Assembly (NCBI GenBank): GCA_911728435.2
Contig: OU452212.1
Location: 1,804,563-1,868,562 of the forward strand
Direction of reading: 5' to 3'
From: Apoderus coryli
Taxonomy: Eukaryota > Arthropoda > Insecta > Coleoptera > Attelabidae
Length of the DNA: 64,000 nt
The notes beneath the pieces were generated by a model, which was not told the origin of the DNA, searched no databases, and saw only the letters and a program-made list of their open reading frames with translations. Shown here in pieces: positions 46,401 through 56,082 of the stretch. Both the position numbers and the translations under genes were made by a program. The first letter of the stretch is position 1. Each line of letters starts with the position of its first letter.

Positions 46401-48002
46401 CCAGGATAAGTGCAGGCTCTCATAACTGATGTGGAAAATCTTTTATTAACGAGAATAAAATCAATTTGGTTCCGAACTACATTGTCAGGTGTATCTCGTG
46501 GGGATTTCCAAGTATAGAGTCGTCTAGGTGGTAAGCAGAACCAGGTATTGGTTATTTTAAAGTTTTCTTCCTGACAAAACTGAACTAGTCTATCGCCACG
46601 AACATTGCTCACGCCCAATCCCCAGGGACCGACTATCTCCTCGACCGGTGTACAACCAATTTTTGCGTTGAAGTCACCTAGAATAATGTTGATATCATGT
46701 GGCTTCGTAAGGTCCAACAGCGCTTTAATTTCAGCATAAAAACTCTCTACCTCTTCGTCACTTTTATCCAAAGTTGGGGCATAGACTTGTATCAGGTTAA
46801 TATTTAGAGGTTTTGCCTGTATTTTGATCATCATTGTTCTGTCTGAATATGGAATAAACTCTGTGACACTCCCTGCCATATTCCCATCAATGATCATTCC
46901 TACTCCATTTCTATGGTTTCTATCATCGTTACCCGAATAGTAAAAGGTTTTGTCTTGGGTATTGCATTTCCCCGATCCAGGCCATCGGGTTTCACTTATT
47001 CCTAAAACTGATATTTTGAGTCTATCCATTTCTTGTACAATATTTGCTAGTTTGCCAGATTCGTACATACTTTGCACGTTCCACGTTCCTATATTAATTT
47101 TGACTCCGGGGATTCTTAGCACCCTCGTTTTGCCGGAGACTGAGGGCCTTGTTTTTAGTCTTTCGTCCATATGGTTTTCTTGGGAAAAATTACTTCAGTG
47201 GTTTCCCATTGCCTTCTGAAGGGTTTAAAGTTTTCCATCTAGTTTTCGACCGCCCCTAACATGGAGTCAGACGTCGTTTGAAGCCGCTTCAACTTGAAAC
47301 ACAGACGCTTCGTCATTCACAATAAATAAGTACAAATTTTGACATTTTTAAAAGAACCTTTGTTATCCCCAACTCTCGTAGTAATAAAATAACAGTATCT
47401 GTCCTATATGAGTATATTTGTCTCTTAGGTACTATTGAAATCATCAACGATGTGCACATCTTGAAGCCAGGCGACAAAGTAGGTGCCTCCGAAGCCACTC
47501 TTCTCAACATGTTGAACATTTCTCCATTCTCATATGGTTTGGTTGTGGAGCAGGTCTATGATTCCGGTACTATTTTTGAACCGGCAATCTTGGACATTAA
47601 ACCGGAGGATTTGCGCGAAAAGTTCTTGGCTGGTGTTGCCAATTTGGCAGCAGTTTGTTTGACTATTGGCTACCCAACTATTGCATCGGCACCACACAGC
47701 ATTGCCAATGGATTCAAGAACTTGTTGGCCGTGGCCGCTGTTACCGACGTCGATTTCAAGGAAGCAGCTACCATTAAGGAGTTCATCAAGGTAATTTGTT
47801 CATTCCTTCTAAAAAAATCGCATGTTTATGATTTTTATACAAAATGTTTTGTTTCTTTCAGGATCCCAGCAAGTTTGCCGCAGTCAGCGCAGCCCCGGTT
47901 GCAGCAGCACCAGCTGCTGCTGCTCCAGTTGCCGAGAAGGAAGAAAAGAAAGAGGAATCTGACTCCGAAGGAGAAGATATGGGCTTTGGCATCTTCGATT
48001 AA
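43442..48002 (+). CDS. RpLP0: 60S acidic ribosomal protein P0 (uL10)
   Basis: P0 forms the base of the ribosomal stalk on the large subunit, binding 28S rRNA and P1/P2 dimers to recruit elongation factors. Five coding exons are read: 43442-43495, 43720-43956, 44016-44172, 47429-47790 and 47862-48002, all with GT-AG introns and consistent phases, giving 316 aa (317 in human). The protein starts [14 protein letters not shown], carries [14 protein letters not shown] and the conserved [15 protein letters not shown], then [17 protein letters not shown], and ends in an Ala-rich hinge, an acidic stretch and the DMGFGIFD tail that contacts translation factors. A polyadenylation signal follows at 48,098. 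The fourth coding-region intron (44,173-47,428) holds an antisense RTE LINE; without it that intron would be about 122 bp. The protein looks intact and functional. Confidence 0.97.
44190..47314 (-). mobile_element. complete RTE-clade LINE, antisense in RpLP0 intron
   Basis: The 3,125-bp element is flanked by ATTCACAAT at 44,181-44,189 and 47,315-47,323, a perfect 9-bp target duplication. On its own strand it has a 144-nt 5' UTR, one long ORF, a 3' UTR under 30 nt and a short (GAA)n tail (44,191-44,202 as TTCTTCTTCTTC). The perfect duplication and intact ORF indicate a recent insertion. It begins only 8 nt beyond the exon edge, keeping the donor GTAAGT. Confidence 0.95.
44216..47170 (-). CDS. 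RTE LINE endonuclease-reverse transcriptase, intact
   Basis: This single protein nicks target DNA and primes reverse transcription of the element's RNA. The ORF has 984 codons with no stop. The apurinic-like endonuclease (about residues 25-270) shows [17 protein letters not shown] (29-34), SETRWPGSG (59-63), [10 protein letters not shown] (164-172) and SDHVLL (262-267), which together supply the expected Asn, Glu, Asp and His residues. The reverse transcriptase (about 480-780) shows [47 protein letters not shown] and [12 protein letters not shown] with the catalytic YADD near 728-731. The C-terminal part has [20 protein letters not shown] and [12 protein letters not shown], close to BovB/RTE elements. 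All core motifs are present, so activity is possible. Insect annotations sometimes mislabel such ORFs craniofacial development protein 2. Confidence 0.96.
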   Translation of the reverse strand: MDERLKTRPSVSGKTRVLRIPGVKINIGTWNVQSMYESGKLANIVQEMDRLKISVLGISETRWPGSGKCNTQDKTFYYSGNDDRNHRNGVGMIIDGNMAGSVTEFIPYSDRTMMIKIQAKPLNINLIQVYAPTLDKSDEEVESFYAEIKALLDLTKPHDINIILGDFNAKIGCTPVEEIVGPWGLGVSNVRGDRLVQFCQEENFKITNTWFCLPPRRLYTWKSPRDTPDNVVRNQIDFILVNKRFSTSVMRACTYPGADVPSDHVLLLSSFRLKLSLVRRTSCKQKALATENLMNDTVRTELQNEINRRLNEIKDKQEELDNNQLWEEVKVTLNTVAQNKLGYRKATPKKKWITDSILQLMDERRHYKNLNVQEYRRLNNVIRSEIRKAKANWLKEECQTIENLQALHDTKGEHSKLKEAAGIYKTRAPTVLVNNNDEIIIEKEEKARHWANYVRELFQDNERTHLEKDNNVDNNVITRTGPEITKDEIRHALKQAKKNKAVGPDDLPAEIIQLIDEDNLSLLEVIFNKIYNEGRYPADWLKSTFIPLPKKSKAKKCGDHRLISLMSHALKIFLRVLHNRIYRKCEDNIADSQFGFRSGMGTREALFSVRVLIQNCRDVQKDVFICFVDFEKAFDRVSHDKLIDILKKAGLDDKDIRCIQSLYWHQSAHIKTNDFTTEDIIICRGVRQGCILSPLLFNLYSETIFKEITEDKNVGIKVNGVYINNVRYADDSVLIADNIEDLQQMIDELVRVGTDYGLKINSNKTKFMIVSRRRLPYNNARLIADGQTLERVAQYKYLGSWLHEDWDNDKEIKCRIETARNNFFKFRNVLTSRDIKLKLRLRYAKCYVWSVLLYGAETWTLKSSSVNKIEAFELWMYRRMLRVPWTDRVTNDEILRRICSDRELMLNVKKKKTSYFGHIMRNSKYQMLQLIVQGKIEGKRGIGRKQMSWLRNIRDWTGLRTIGELVHTATDREMYGNMVANIQQ

Positions 48003-48097
48003 ACATATCTATACGTTATGTTGACCTTTTTTTAATTTGATGGTTTATTTTTGTGTTAACAATAATTTGATCTGTTGTATGGTTGAGTCAGACTGTC

Positions 48098-48103
48098 AAT
48101 AAA
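48098..48103 (+). terminator. RpLP0: RpLP0 polyadenylation signal
   Basis: AATAAA lies 96 nt after the stop codon, in a T-rich 3' UTR, a normal placement. Confidence 0.75.
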
Positions 48104-48970
48104 TGATGAAACTTATTGTTTTGTTTTAATTTTGCCCGAAATTGAAATATACTACAGAGGCATGGGGGCTAAATCTTGAGAATACGGTGGGTGCATTAAA
48201 TTTCAGGCCAAAATCCATTGCTGTCTCTCAAGTAATAAAGCTCAATTTTCTGCGAATAAACAACATAATCACGACCCAATATAGTTCGGTTTTCAGCCAT
48301 CAAAGGGTACAACAGATGTTAAATTCTCGAAAATGTTTATTCACAGCTCAATAACAGCTGTTGCCGCAGTATTTTGCGACCTGTTCAAGGCATTTGATTG
48401 CGTGGATCAAGGTAGAAACTCGAATTTTATTTAACAGCAGCAGAGGACATTATATTGTTTAAAAACGAAAATCTCTCAACTGCCTTGAAGTATCAATGTT
48501 GATCAAGAGTACGATATTTACGTAAAATTGTTGACTTCTCTATCTATTTTGAGTCTAAAACTATATAAAGTAAAAACAGATTATGTAATACGTCGGTACA
48601 TCCTGTAACAAATTATATCCTTAAATAAATAATTTCAAGATTTTGCTCAAAAAGTTTATTCGTACGTAATACCGCAAATTTGCAAATAACCCTGTATAGC
48701 TGTGATTAATATTAAAAGGCGAGAATAAAATATACCGCAGGTGCAATACGTCTTCTACTAAATGCTACATGGTGACGTCATAAAAATGCAACCTTAAAGT
48801 CACTGTCCAGTTTCTAATCGAACGTAGGCGCATAGTGTAAAACATAAACTTAATTTTTCTAATAAAACTTATTGGACTAAATAACAACGCGTGTAAAAGC
48901 TAGTGAGTTGTATTGTATAGTTTAGAAATACTCACAATTAATACAAAGCATTCAATTAGGAACCGGAGAC
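48104..48970. other. intergenic stretch with a LINE reverse transcriptase scrap
   Basis: At 48,354-48,410 the plus strand reads TAVAAVFCDLFKAFDCVDQ, the RT motif with the first catalytic Asp. The frame does not extend. The remainder is unassigned. Confidence 0.6.
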
Positions 48971-49621
48971 TAGGGGTGTTGGAAAAATATCGATATATCG
49001 AATGGATGATATTTTCCCTCCAAAATATCGATATATATTTTCTTTAACGATATATCGATATTAAAATACAGCTATCGATTGCGATATTTTTTTAAAATTA
49101 CTGAGATACATAATTACCTATATTTCATTTCTGCTTTGCCCCAAAACAATGAAAGGTTCTTTTATCGCTTTTTTACTAATAGTCGATAAACAAAAAATCG
49201 ACATAACCCCCATAACTAGCCTAGTAACTATCTTTACTTCTTCATACTTTGCTTTTTGATGTTTACTCAACACATAGCGGCGCCTATAGTAAGCATCTCG
49301 AAGATTAATATGTAGCGGTTGACATTTGTCAACTACCACAAATAGGGTATTCCCCAACTATCTTTTAAACTTTTCTTAACCTCTACAGACCATATTTTCA
49401 TTTATGTGGTGTCTAGTATCATTGTCTAAAGACAATGCTAGTATTAGTTATTTGAAATATATGTAATAAAATTTTCTAAATCAAATATTTGTTTTTTTTT
49501 TTATTTCGAATATACCGTTATATCGATATTTAGTAACACAATATCGAATAACCGATACAATATATTTTTAAAATATTGATATAATATATATCGATATTTT
49601 TTTTCGATATCAACATCCCTA
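48971..49621. mobile_element. hAT-type MITE with perfect 8-bp target duplication
   Basis: The left end TAGGGGTGTTG and the reverse complement of the right end, TAGGGATGTTG, form an 11-bp inverted repeat with one mismatch. CCGGAGAC occurs directly before (48,963-48,970) and after (49,622-49,629). Subterminal AATATCGATAT motifs are clustered at both ends. No transposase is seen; the ORF 49,118-49,357 (minus) is not recognised. Same style as 40,855-41,269. Confidence 0.88.
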
Positions 49622-49631
49622 CCGGAGACTA

Positions 49632-50080
49632 AAGCTGGATTTATAGTTTGACGGACTGTAAACGTAGACGCACTGCAACAAGATCAACTATAGAATTTAT
49701 GTACCCTTGTTTAGAAATGAACGTAAACGCAAGACGTAACGTAAGTGAAACAGACTGGAACGGAAGAGTTGGCCAACTTTCATCTTTTAAAGTGCGTTTC
49801 TTTCGTCCGACCAATCAAAAGAAAGAATGGTTTGTGACAACAGCGTGGCTGTCAGTTGTCACTTGTCCCGCGCATTGCTTAGGTTAGCAAAGTTTTTTTA
49901 TATATTTATTTACTTCAGATACCTATTTTGTTATAAATTAATTACGTTTGTTTAATGTCATGTAACTCATCACCTCTCTATTACTCATGCGCGAAAATTC
50001 CGTTCCGTCGATTTATAAATTTAAATAATATTAAGGTCCGTTTGTTGCGTATCCAGTCCGTCAAACTATAAATCCAGCTT
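49632..50080. mobile_element. 449-bp MITE with 26-bp perfect inverted repeats
   Basis: AAGCTGGATTTATAGTTTGA followed by CGGACT at 49,632-49,657 is exactly inverted at 50,055-50,080. The interior (GTAAACGTAGACGCACTGCA) also has weaker symmetry. No transposase is present. It abuts the hAT MITE, separated only by that element's target duplication. The superfamily is unknown. Confidence 0.8.
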
Positions 50081-50653
50081 AATTTATCACGAGACCTGTT
50101 ACCTAAGCGAAACGTCTCTATGGTTTCAACAATAAGCCGTACGTCATCTATGTCATTTATCAAAATGTTTTAAAATTGACAATTCATAATCAAAATATTT
50201 TTTATATTTCAACCTACTTCCAATGTGATTTCAATTTCAAAATAAATAAACACAAAAATATTGACCATTCAATGTTTTTAAATAACAAAAATCACGAATT
50301 TTAATTATATGTTTCATGATACGATTTTGCATTAAAATACAAAGTTCATGGAAACAATTCGTGAGAGTTTCAAGTGCAAAATGTGTCCCTAAAACTGTCC
50401 TCAACATTGATTTTATAAACATTAATAACTAATTTATAGCTATTGTTGTCTCTAACAATACAATATAATTAATATTAAACAAATAAGATAATAAATGTGT
50501 GATACCTACTTACCAAATTTAAAGTAAATGAAAGTTTGACAATAAATTTTAATAATTTCTAATACCTAAGTCTCACGTAAAATAGACCAGACAACAAAGC
50601 GCGATTACATTAGTGTTTTATTTTACCAAGATACCGTCACGGCGAGATTTATT
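50081..50653. other. intergenic stretch upstream of the DUF89 gene
   Basis: Presumably holds the promoter and 5' UTR of the downstream gene. No core element could be assigned. Confidence 0.4.
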
Positions 50654-53107
50654 ATGGAGACGAGAAGGTTCATATGTCCGGTTTTAAGGAACCCGGAACT
50701 CTACAAACCGGACACAATTGATCTTATAAATGACATCAATGCCCGAAGATATTGGCTACCATGTTTGGAGAATATGGTCAAGAATTTTGTGAAGAAAGCT
50801 GAGATTCTGAATCCGGATAATCCTACAGCTGCACAGGATGCAGAAGTGTGTTACAGGAAGTTTCAGAATATGTTAGAAAAGCTTACAACTGATCCAGCGT
50901 AAGTTGATATTTTTTTGATTAATTAAGGCGCTTTATTTGGCGGAGGATGTAGTTTTTGAAGGTTTTACTCGACAATTGCAATTTTCATTGAAAAAACACA
51001 AGGGACCTTGCAGCGACATGCAACAACAGTCTTCGTCCCCGAATTTCGTTGTGTTTCAAACGTTTTGGGATGAATATAATAAACATTATCATCAGCGCTT
51101 AACTTTTAACTTTAGATAAACTCGCTCTAAATGATCCCAATGGTCACAAAATAGTTCACATTATTATGTATATCAGACTAATACTTACTTGACCTTGAAC
51201 CTTAAACCCCAGGTATTTGAAGAACTTGCGGTGGATATACTGATTTTGATCAAGCCATACGCATATTGAAGCCCAATATACAAACGGAGCTATGAGTTAT
51301 ATGCTCAATATGACCATTAGATGGCACTATATGTCCTTGATGAGTTCGTTAAAGGATGGATTTAAATCTGAACACCCTCTCTCCCCCAGTGTATGATTCA
51401 TGTTTTCTTTTTCAGCAGTTTTCTCCGGCCCTTGAGTGTTAGAAAACTGTTAGAATTCAACGAAGATAATCTACGAGAGAATAACTTTAAAGATGCATGG
51501 TTAACGCAAAAGATCAAAGAGAGCGAGCAAGCACTAAAAGAATTCAGTAAACGGATACAGGAGATCGATTCAATAAAGGATTTCGAACAGAAATGGTTGG
51601 AATTGATCAAAGGTGTTTTAGCTGGTAATGTATTCGATTGGGGATCAACCAAAGTGGCAGAGATTTTGGATAAAACGCCCAACTTTGGATTGGTCCAGGC
51701 AATGATGATTATCCAGAAACAGCCATGGTTTCTGGATGATTTCGATGTGTTTATTAAGCAATTACAGGTAAACTAACTTATATCAACTCATTTCAAGGAT
51801 CTTCTTTATCCTTTGAATACTGTGATTTTCAGGAACATCCTTATAAGTCCGTAGCGATATTTGTGGACAATGCCGGTTACGATTTCATATTGGGTATATT
51901 ACCATTAGTTCGTGAGCTATTGCTGTATGGTTCTAAGGTTATATTGACGGCAAATAGTTCACCAGCACTCAATGATGTCACATACCACGAATTGAATGTG
52001 TATTGTTGTAAAGCAGCCCAATATTGCACAGTCTTGAAGAATTCTATTGCCAATGGACAGTTGGTGACAGTGGAGAATGGACAGAGAGGTCCTTGTTTGG
52101 ATTTGGCGAATATATCTGAAGGTAAATGAAAAATTTGTGTTATTTTTTTTTTATGGTACGTAATTAACTATGTTTCAAATCAGTTTTTCCTCCAAATGAT
52201 TAATAAACAATAAAAATAGTAGTGGTCCGAAGATAGATCCCTGTAGAACACCATCTCATCAACATTATAATCAGCTGTGTTTCCAGCATACGTCATTACA
52301 ATTCACTTGCCAATATCCAACACGTTAGTTAATAAAAATATTGAAGAACGGTGGGCCCAGATTGTTTCCCTGAGGAACGCCGAAAATAATCCGAGCTGCA
52401 TCCCTGACACACTAATGCCTCTCAAGCAGATATGATTTGAAGGACACATACTATGTGTGTTCTGCAACTTACACTGATGTGACATACCATCTGTCAAAAT
52501 TGACATTGCAATAAAGCATTTTGAGGTTACATTTGAGAACTTCTAATAGTGACTCTTCGTCCGTCTCAAGCAGATATAATTTCAAGGACACATATACGTC
52601 TCTAAAACCCCATAATGAACTAATCTGTTCAATAGTTATGCCGAGGTCGAACAAACTGAAGTAAATCAGCCTTCAACAGATTTTGCTTCCTCATGAACAG
52701 ATGTAGGTAATAGACGAGACGTTATTATTCTGCAACTTAGATCAGTTGGGCTGAGGTGACATATCATCTGTCAAAATTGTCATTGCCATAAAGATTTTTG
52801 ACGTTAAATTTGAAAAGTTCTAATAGTGATAAGATTTTAACTGCTGAATCACTGAAGATGATATTTTCGAACCTCGTATAGAGTTCTTTGTTAAAATGTA
52901 ATTGATTTACTTTCAGAATTAACGAAATTGTTAACGGACGTCGATCTCATCATACTGGAAGGTATGGGTAGGACAGTTCATACGAATTTCAATGCAAAAT
53001 TCACCATCGACTGTCTAAAACTTGCCGTATTGAAGAATGAATGGTTAGCAGAGAATTTCGGTACGAAACAATTTTCTGTTGTATGTGCGTTTGAACAAGC
53101 AATGTGA
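50654..53107 (+). CDS. DUF89-family damage-control phosphatase (PANK4 C-terminal-like)
   Basis: The family are metal-dependent phosphatases. The PANK4-type branch removes phosphate from 4'-phosphopantetheine and its damaged forms in the CoA pathway. Four exons are read: 50654-50898, 51419-51767, 51833-52121 and 52917-53107, with consistent phases, giving 357 aa. Family landmarks in order are RRFICPVLRNPELYKPDT at the start, SVRKLLEF (about 89-95), LAGNVFDWG (149-157), FVDNAGYDFILG (about 208-219), the metal-binding Asp-Asn pair at 210-211, ILTANSSPALNDVTYHE (about 235-251), and EGMGRTVHTN (309-318) near the phosphate site. There is no kinase domain, so this is the stand-alone form, as in other insects. 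Intron 3 carries LINE fragments. The product appears intact. Substrate is inferred from family. Confidence 0.92.
52185..52252 (-). pseudogene. LINE reverse transcriptase scrap in DUF89-gene intron 3
   Basis: On the minus strand this reads DGVLQGSIFGPLLFLLFINH, the RT GVPQGSxLGPLLF motif. Confidence 0.75.
52324..52382 (-). pseudogene. second LINE reverse transcriptase scrap in the same intron
   Basis: On the minus strand this reads GVPQGNNLGPPFFNIFIN, a second copy of the same RT motif with different residues, so it is from a different LINE or a diverged duplicate. Confidence 0.7.
52413..52830 (+). repeat. local duplication in DUF89-gene intron 3
   Basis: The blocks CTCAAGCAGATATRATTT and ACATAYCATCTGTCAAAATTG plus AGTTCTAATAGTGA occur at 52,431-52,550 and again at 52,565-52,830, in the same order, with about 80-90% similarity in the shared parts. 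Confidence 0.6.
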
Positions 53108-53168
53108 GAGATTTTCTGTTTGTGATTCAATTTGTAAATATACAGGGTAATAGTCTAAACTAGTCTAT

Positions 53169-53174
53169 AATAAA
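53169..53174 (+). terminator. polyadenylation signal of the DUF89 gene
   Basis: AATAAA lies 62 nt after the stop. Confidence 0.65.
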
Positions 53175-53689
53175 TCTTTTTTATATCTTAGGACTAACGA
53201 ACTTGACGATACTATTTACATATGTTCCAGCGAACGATTTCATTTCAGGGCTTCTTGAAATCTAGGTATATTAATAAATCTTCAGAAATTTCTAATTATT
53301 ATGCTGTTCAGACAGAGAAAAATATACTCTGAATCTTGTTTACGCGTTTTACCACTTCACCTAAACAATTTTTTAGACCTGGAACGTTCGATTATCCCCG
53401 CTTTATAGGTAGGGGGCATTAGGGTGGTACCCTTGAGATTGGTGACTATTATCCCTGAGGTTATACGACATAGGAGGGTGTATAGGAACTAAGAAAGACT
53501 CTTAGAGTACCTGAATCTTATATTTTTAAATATATATAAAGTATAGAGAGAGAAAATGTTCACTTAAAGTGAGTCAACTTAGAGTTGAATCATAACTATA
53601 TATATTATATAATATATACATAAAGAGATATAATTTTGTTGTCATTTTTATTCTAGATATATCTTGTACAAAAAATATTATATACGAGG

Positions 53690-53910
53690 GTTGCCTTTTA
53701 TATTTCGGGATTAGAGAACAAAAACAAATATTAATCATCGAAAATCACTTTATTGTTGTTCAAAATATTCCCCATCTATACACTTTTGCATGCGTTTGAA
53801 CCAATTGTCAAAGCACTTTTGCCACTCTGATTGAGGTATCTCCAAAACATGCATTCTGAATGCAGCAACCACTTCATCGAACCCACGTCTCACGCTTTAC
53901 GGGCATTTGC
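53690..53910 (-). pseudogene. mariner transposase C-terminus and terminal repeat
   Basis: The minus strand reads AFRMHVLEIPQSEWQKCFDN then WFKRMQKCIDGEYFEQQ with stop at 53,750-53,752, the exact C-terminal pattern of mariner transposases. Beyond it the element ends ACGAGGGTTGCCTTTTATAT (53,694 on plus), a mariner-type inverted terminus. The rest of the transposase is missing. Confidence 0.8.
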
Positions 53911-56082
53911 TTTTTCCATTAAGCTGCCGAAGCACAAGGTGATAGTAGTGTACAAACGCGATTTCTATACCAATATCCCCTCCAACTCATAACCCCATTC
54001 TGTATTGTGGTTCTGCTGTTGTCTCGACCTTCAGTTCGAAGGCATGAAAGACAGACCACGTCGCAGTGTTTCTTCTATTGCATGTCCTGCACATCGTATT
54101 AAAACAACTAAGAGAAAATATTCACTTAAGGTGACTCAACTATGTATAGTTGACTAAATACTATATAAGAAGCCAGTGAAGATAACGAACGTGGAGGAGG
54201 TGCTCAATCTATGTACCATTGACACACAATGCTTTATTTTTGTACAAGCTATACCTCTCGGGTGAGTCAGGTTTTTTGGCAGGACTGTGTCGGTTTAAGT
54301 AAATATGATTTAGTGAAAATCGAGGTTCTTATAAACAACTTTTAGGTATGTATTGTTTATTCTGAGGAAGCTTTCTTTACATGAAAATAATATTTGAAAT
54401 AGAGGTTTGCCAAAAAAACTATCTACTTATTTTGTTATTATTTCAAATAAATGTGATCTTTTAAGAAATATTTGGTTGAATAAATAAATATATTAATATA
54501 TGGAAAATATTACAAGTCAATTTGTGTAAATATATTAGAAATATATAAGAATAAGTGCAATTTTCTCTAAAGCGAACAAAAATATTCATGCAACTGTACC
54601 ATATTTGAGAAATTCCTTGAATTTGTAACATATTTGGTGTTTTGAGGTTAGGTTTTTTATCTTTCATTTCAATAAACCCTAAAGTTGCCTTTTGTGCGAG
54701 AGATATTTGCCTTTACTAACCTTAAATAATAAAGTGTTTAGTCTGTCGTGATTACTTTTCGAAGTTTTAAGACTATTAAGACCTAATCACCGAATCTCCA
54801 AATACCCAATGCAGTAAAAGAGTCTCATGACATAGCTATTTCCCCACCATCAAATCTCCAAATTTTCCTCGCACAAAAAGAAGTATAAGAGGGTTTTTGT
54901 ACCATCTCATTGTTAGTGGGATGTCAAATTTAATGAACGAATAGCTCCGATATACAATTACTTGAATTCCTAGAAAACACGATTTTTCAGGTGCAAGTGT
55001 ATTGTTTATTTTCGTTCGTCTTGAAAATGGTTTGCTGATACATTTGTAGTTATTATGTCTCCTAAAATTGTTAATTATTTTTTATAAGATAAATCTTACT
55101 TGTATACTTACTATGTATGTAATTATAGTTTAGTTATTCCTAGAAATATGTGATTTTGTTTTTAAATTATTCTGTTTTAGAATAATATGTGATGTAATTA
55201 TTATTATTAACAAATAAAACTACGAATATGAAAGTGTTTGACTAGGTATTATTTGCGTGTTTTTTATTTGATGGATTTAAAGCAGCACAGTTTTAAATTA
55301 CATTATTTTAGGCAATTTAGTGAGTATTATGTTTTTTATGGAATGGAAATTAATAAATTAATGATATCGGAGTCTCAGAAAAATTATTTGTTTATTTGTC
55401 GGAGTCGATTAATGTCATTGTCAAATGAGCATGGACATGACATAACCTCTTCGTGTCGAAAATCTTCTTTTTTTCTATAGCCTTCTGCTATTTAATATCA
55501 AACCAGCCAGGAATCAAACAAAAGACATTGCTAATACTAATTTTTGAATAAGTGTATACTTTATGATCCGTTCTTAGGCAAGCAAAGTCTAGTCTAACGA
55601 CGCGTTTAATTTCCTTAGCTAGATGTTTATAAAGACAATGGCTAAATTATAAATTAGTATGAGAAAAGGAGAGTAGAATCAAACACATGTTATCTGTCAT
55701 TTCTGTTATGTCAATGGTTTTCCCTCAGAAAAATAAACAAACATTTTCCTGAGGGCTTTCCATTATGACGGCAGACTATCACGCTTTCTCTTTACACAAA
55801 TTCTATTCTTACAACTGATTTTGAAGAATATCAACTTATCAATTCAACTGATATAAGTGGGAAAAAGAAAACTACCTATTGAGAAACCGCATCATATTTA
55901 AATACGTCACGCACGGCACAAGTCACAAACACAACACACACAAGTCACAAACAAAACAGCTCAATAAGAAGGTTGTTAGTTGTTGTTATTAATTTTATTG
56001 GGTCTAAAAAATGTTTATCAAGCATTACTGCGGTATATTTACCTTCAAATCAATGAAATGATGTGGCAAATGATAAGAAATA
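53911..56082. other. intergenic stretch upstream of MTMR9
   Basis: At 54,110-54,160 sequence resembles 53,550-53,590 (shared AGAGAAAATRTTCACTTAA), a small direct repeat. No exon is recognised. The ORF at 55,238-55,480 is not protein-like. The MTMR9 promoter should lie in the last part. Confidence 0.4.

Noticed and set aside
49118..49357. 79-codon minus-strand ORF inside the hAT MITE
   Set aside because: Does not resemble hAT transposase or any domain I know; MITE interiors are usually non-coding.
55238..55480. 80-codon ORF upstream of MTMR9
   Set aside because: AT-rich codons, no motif, no splice or polyadenylation context.
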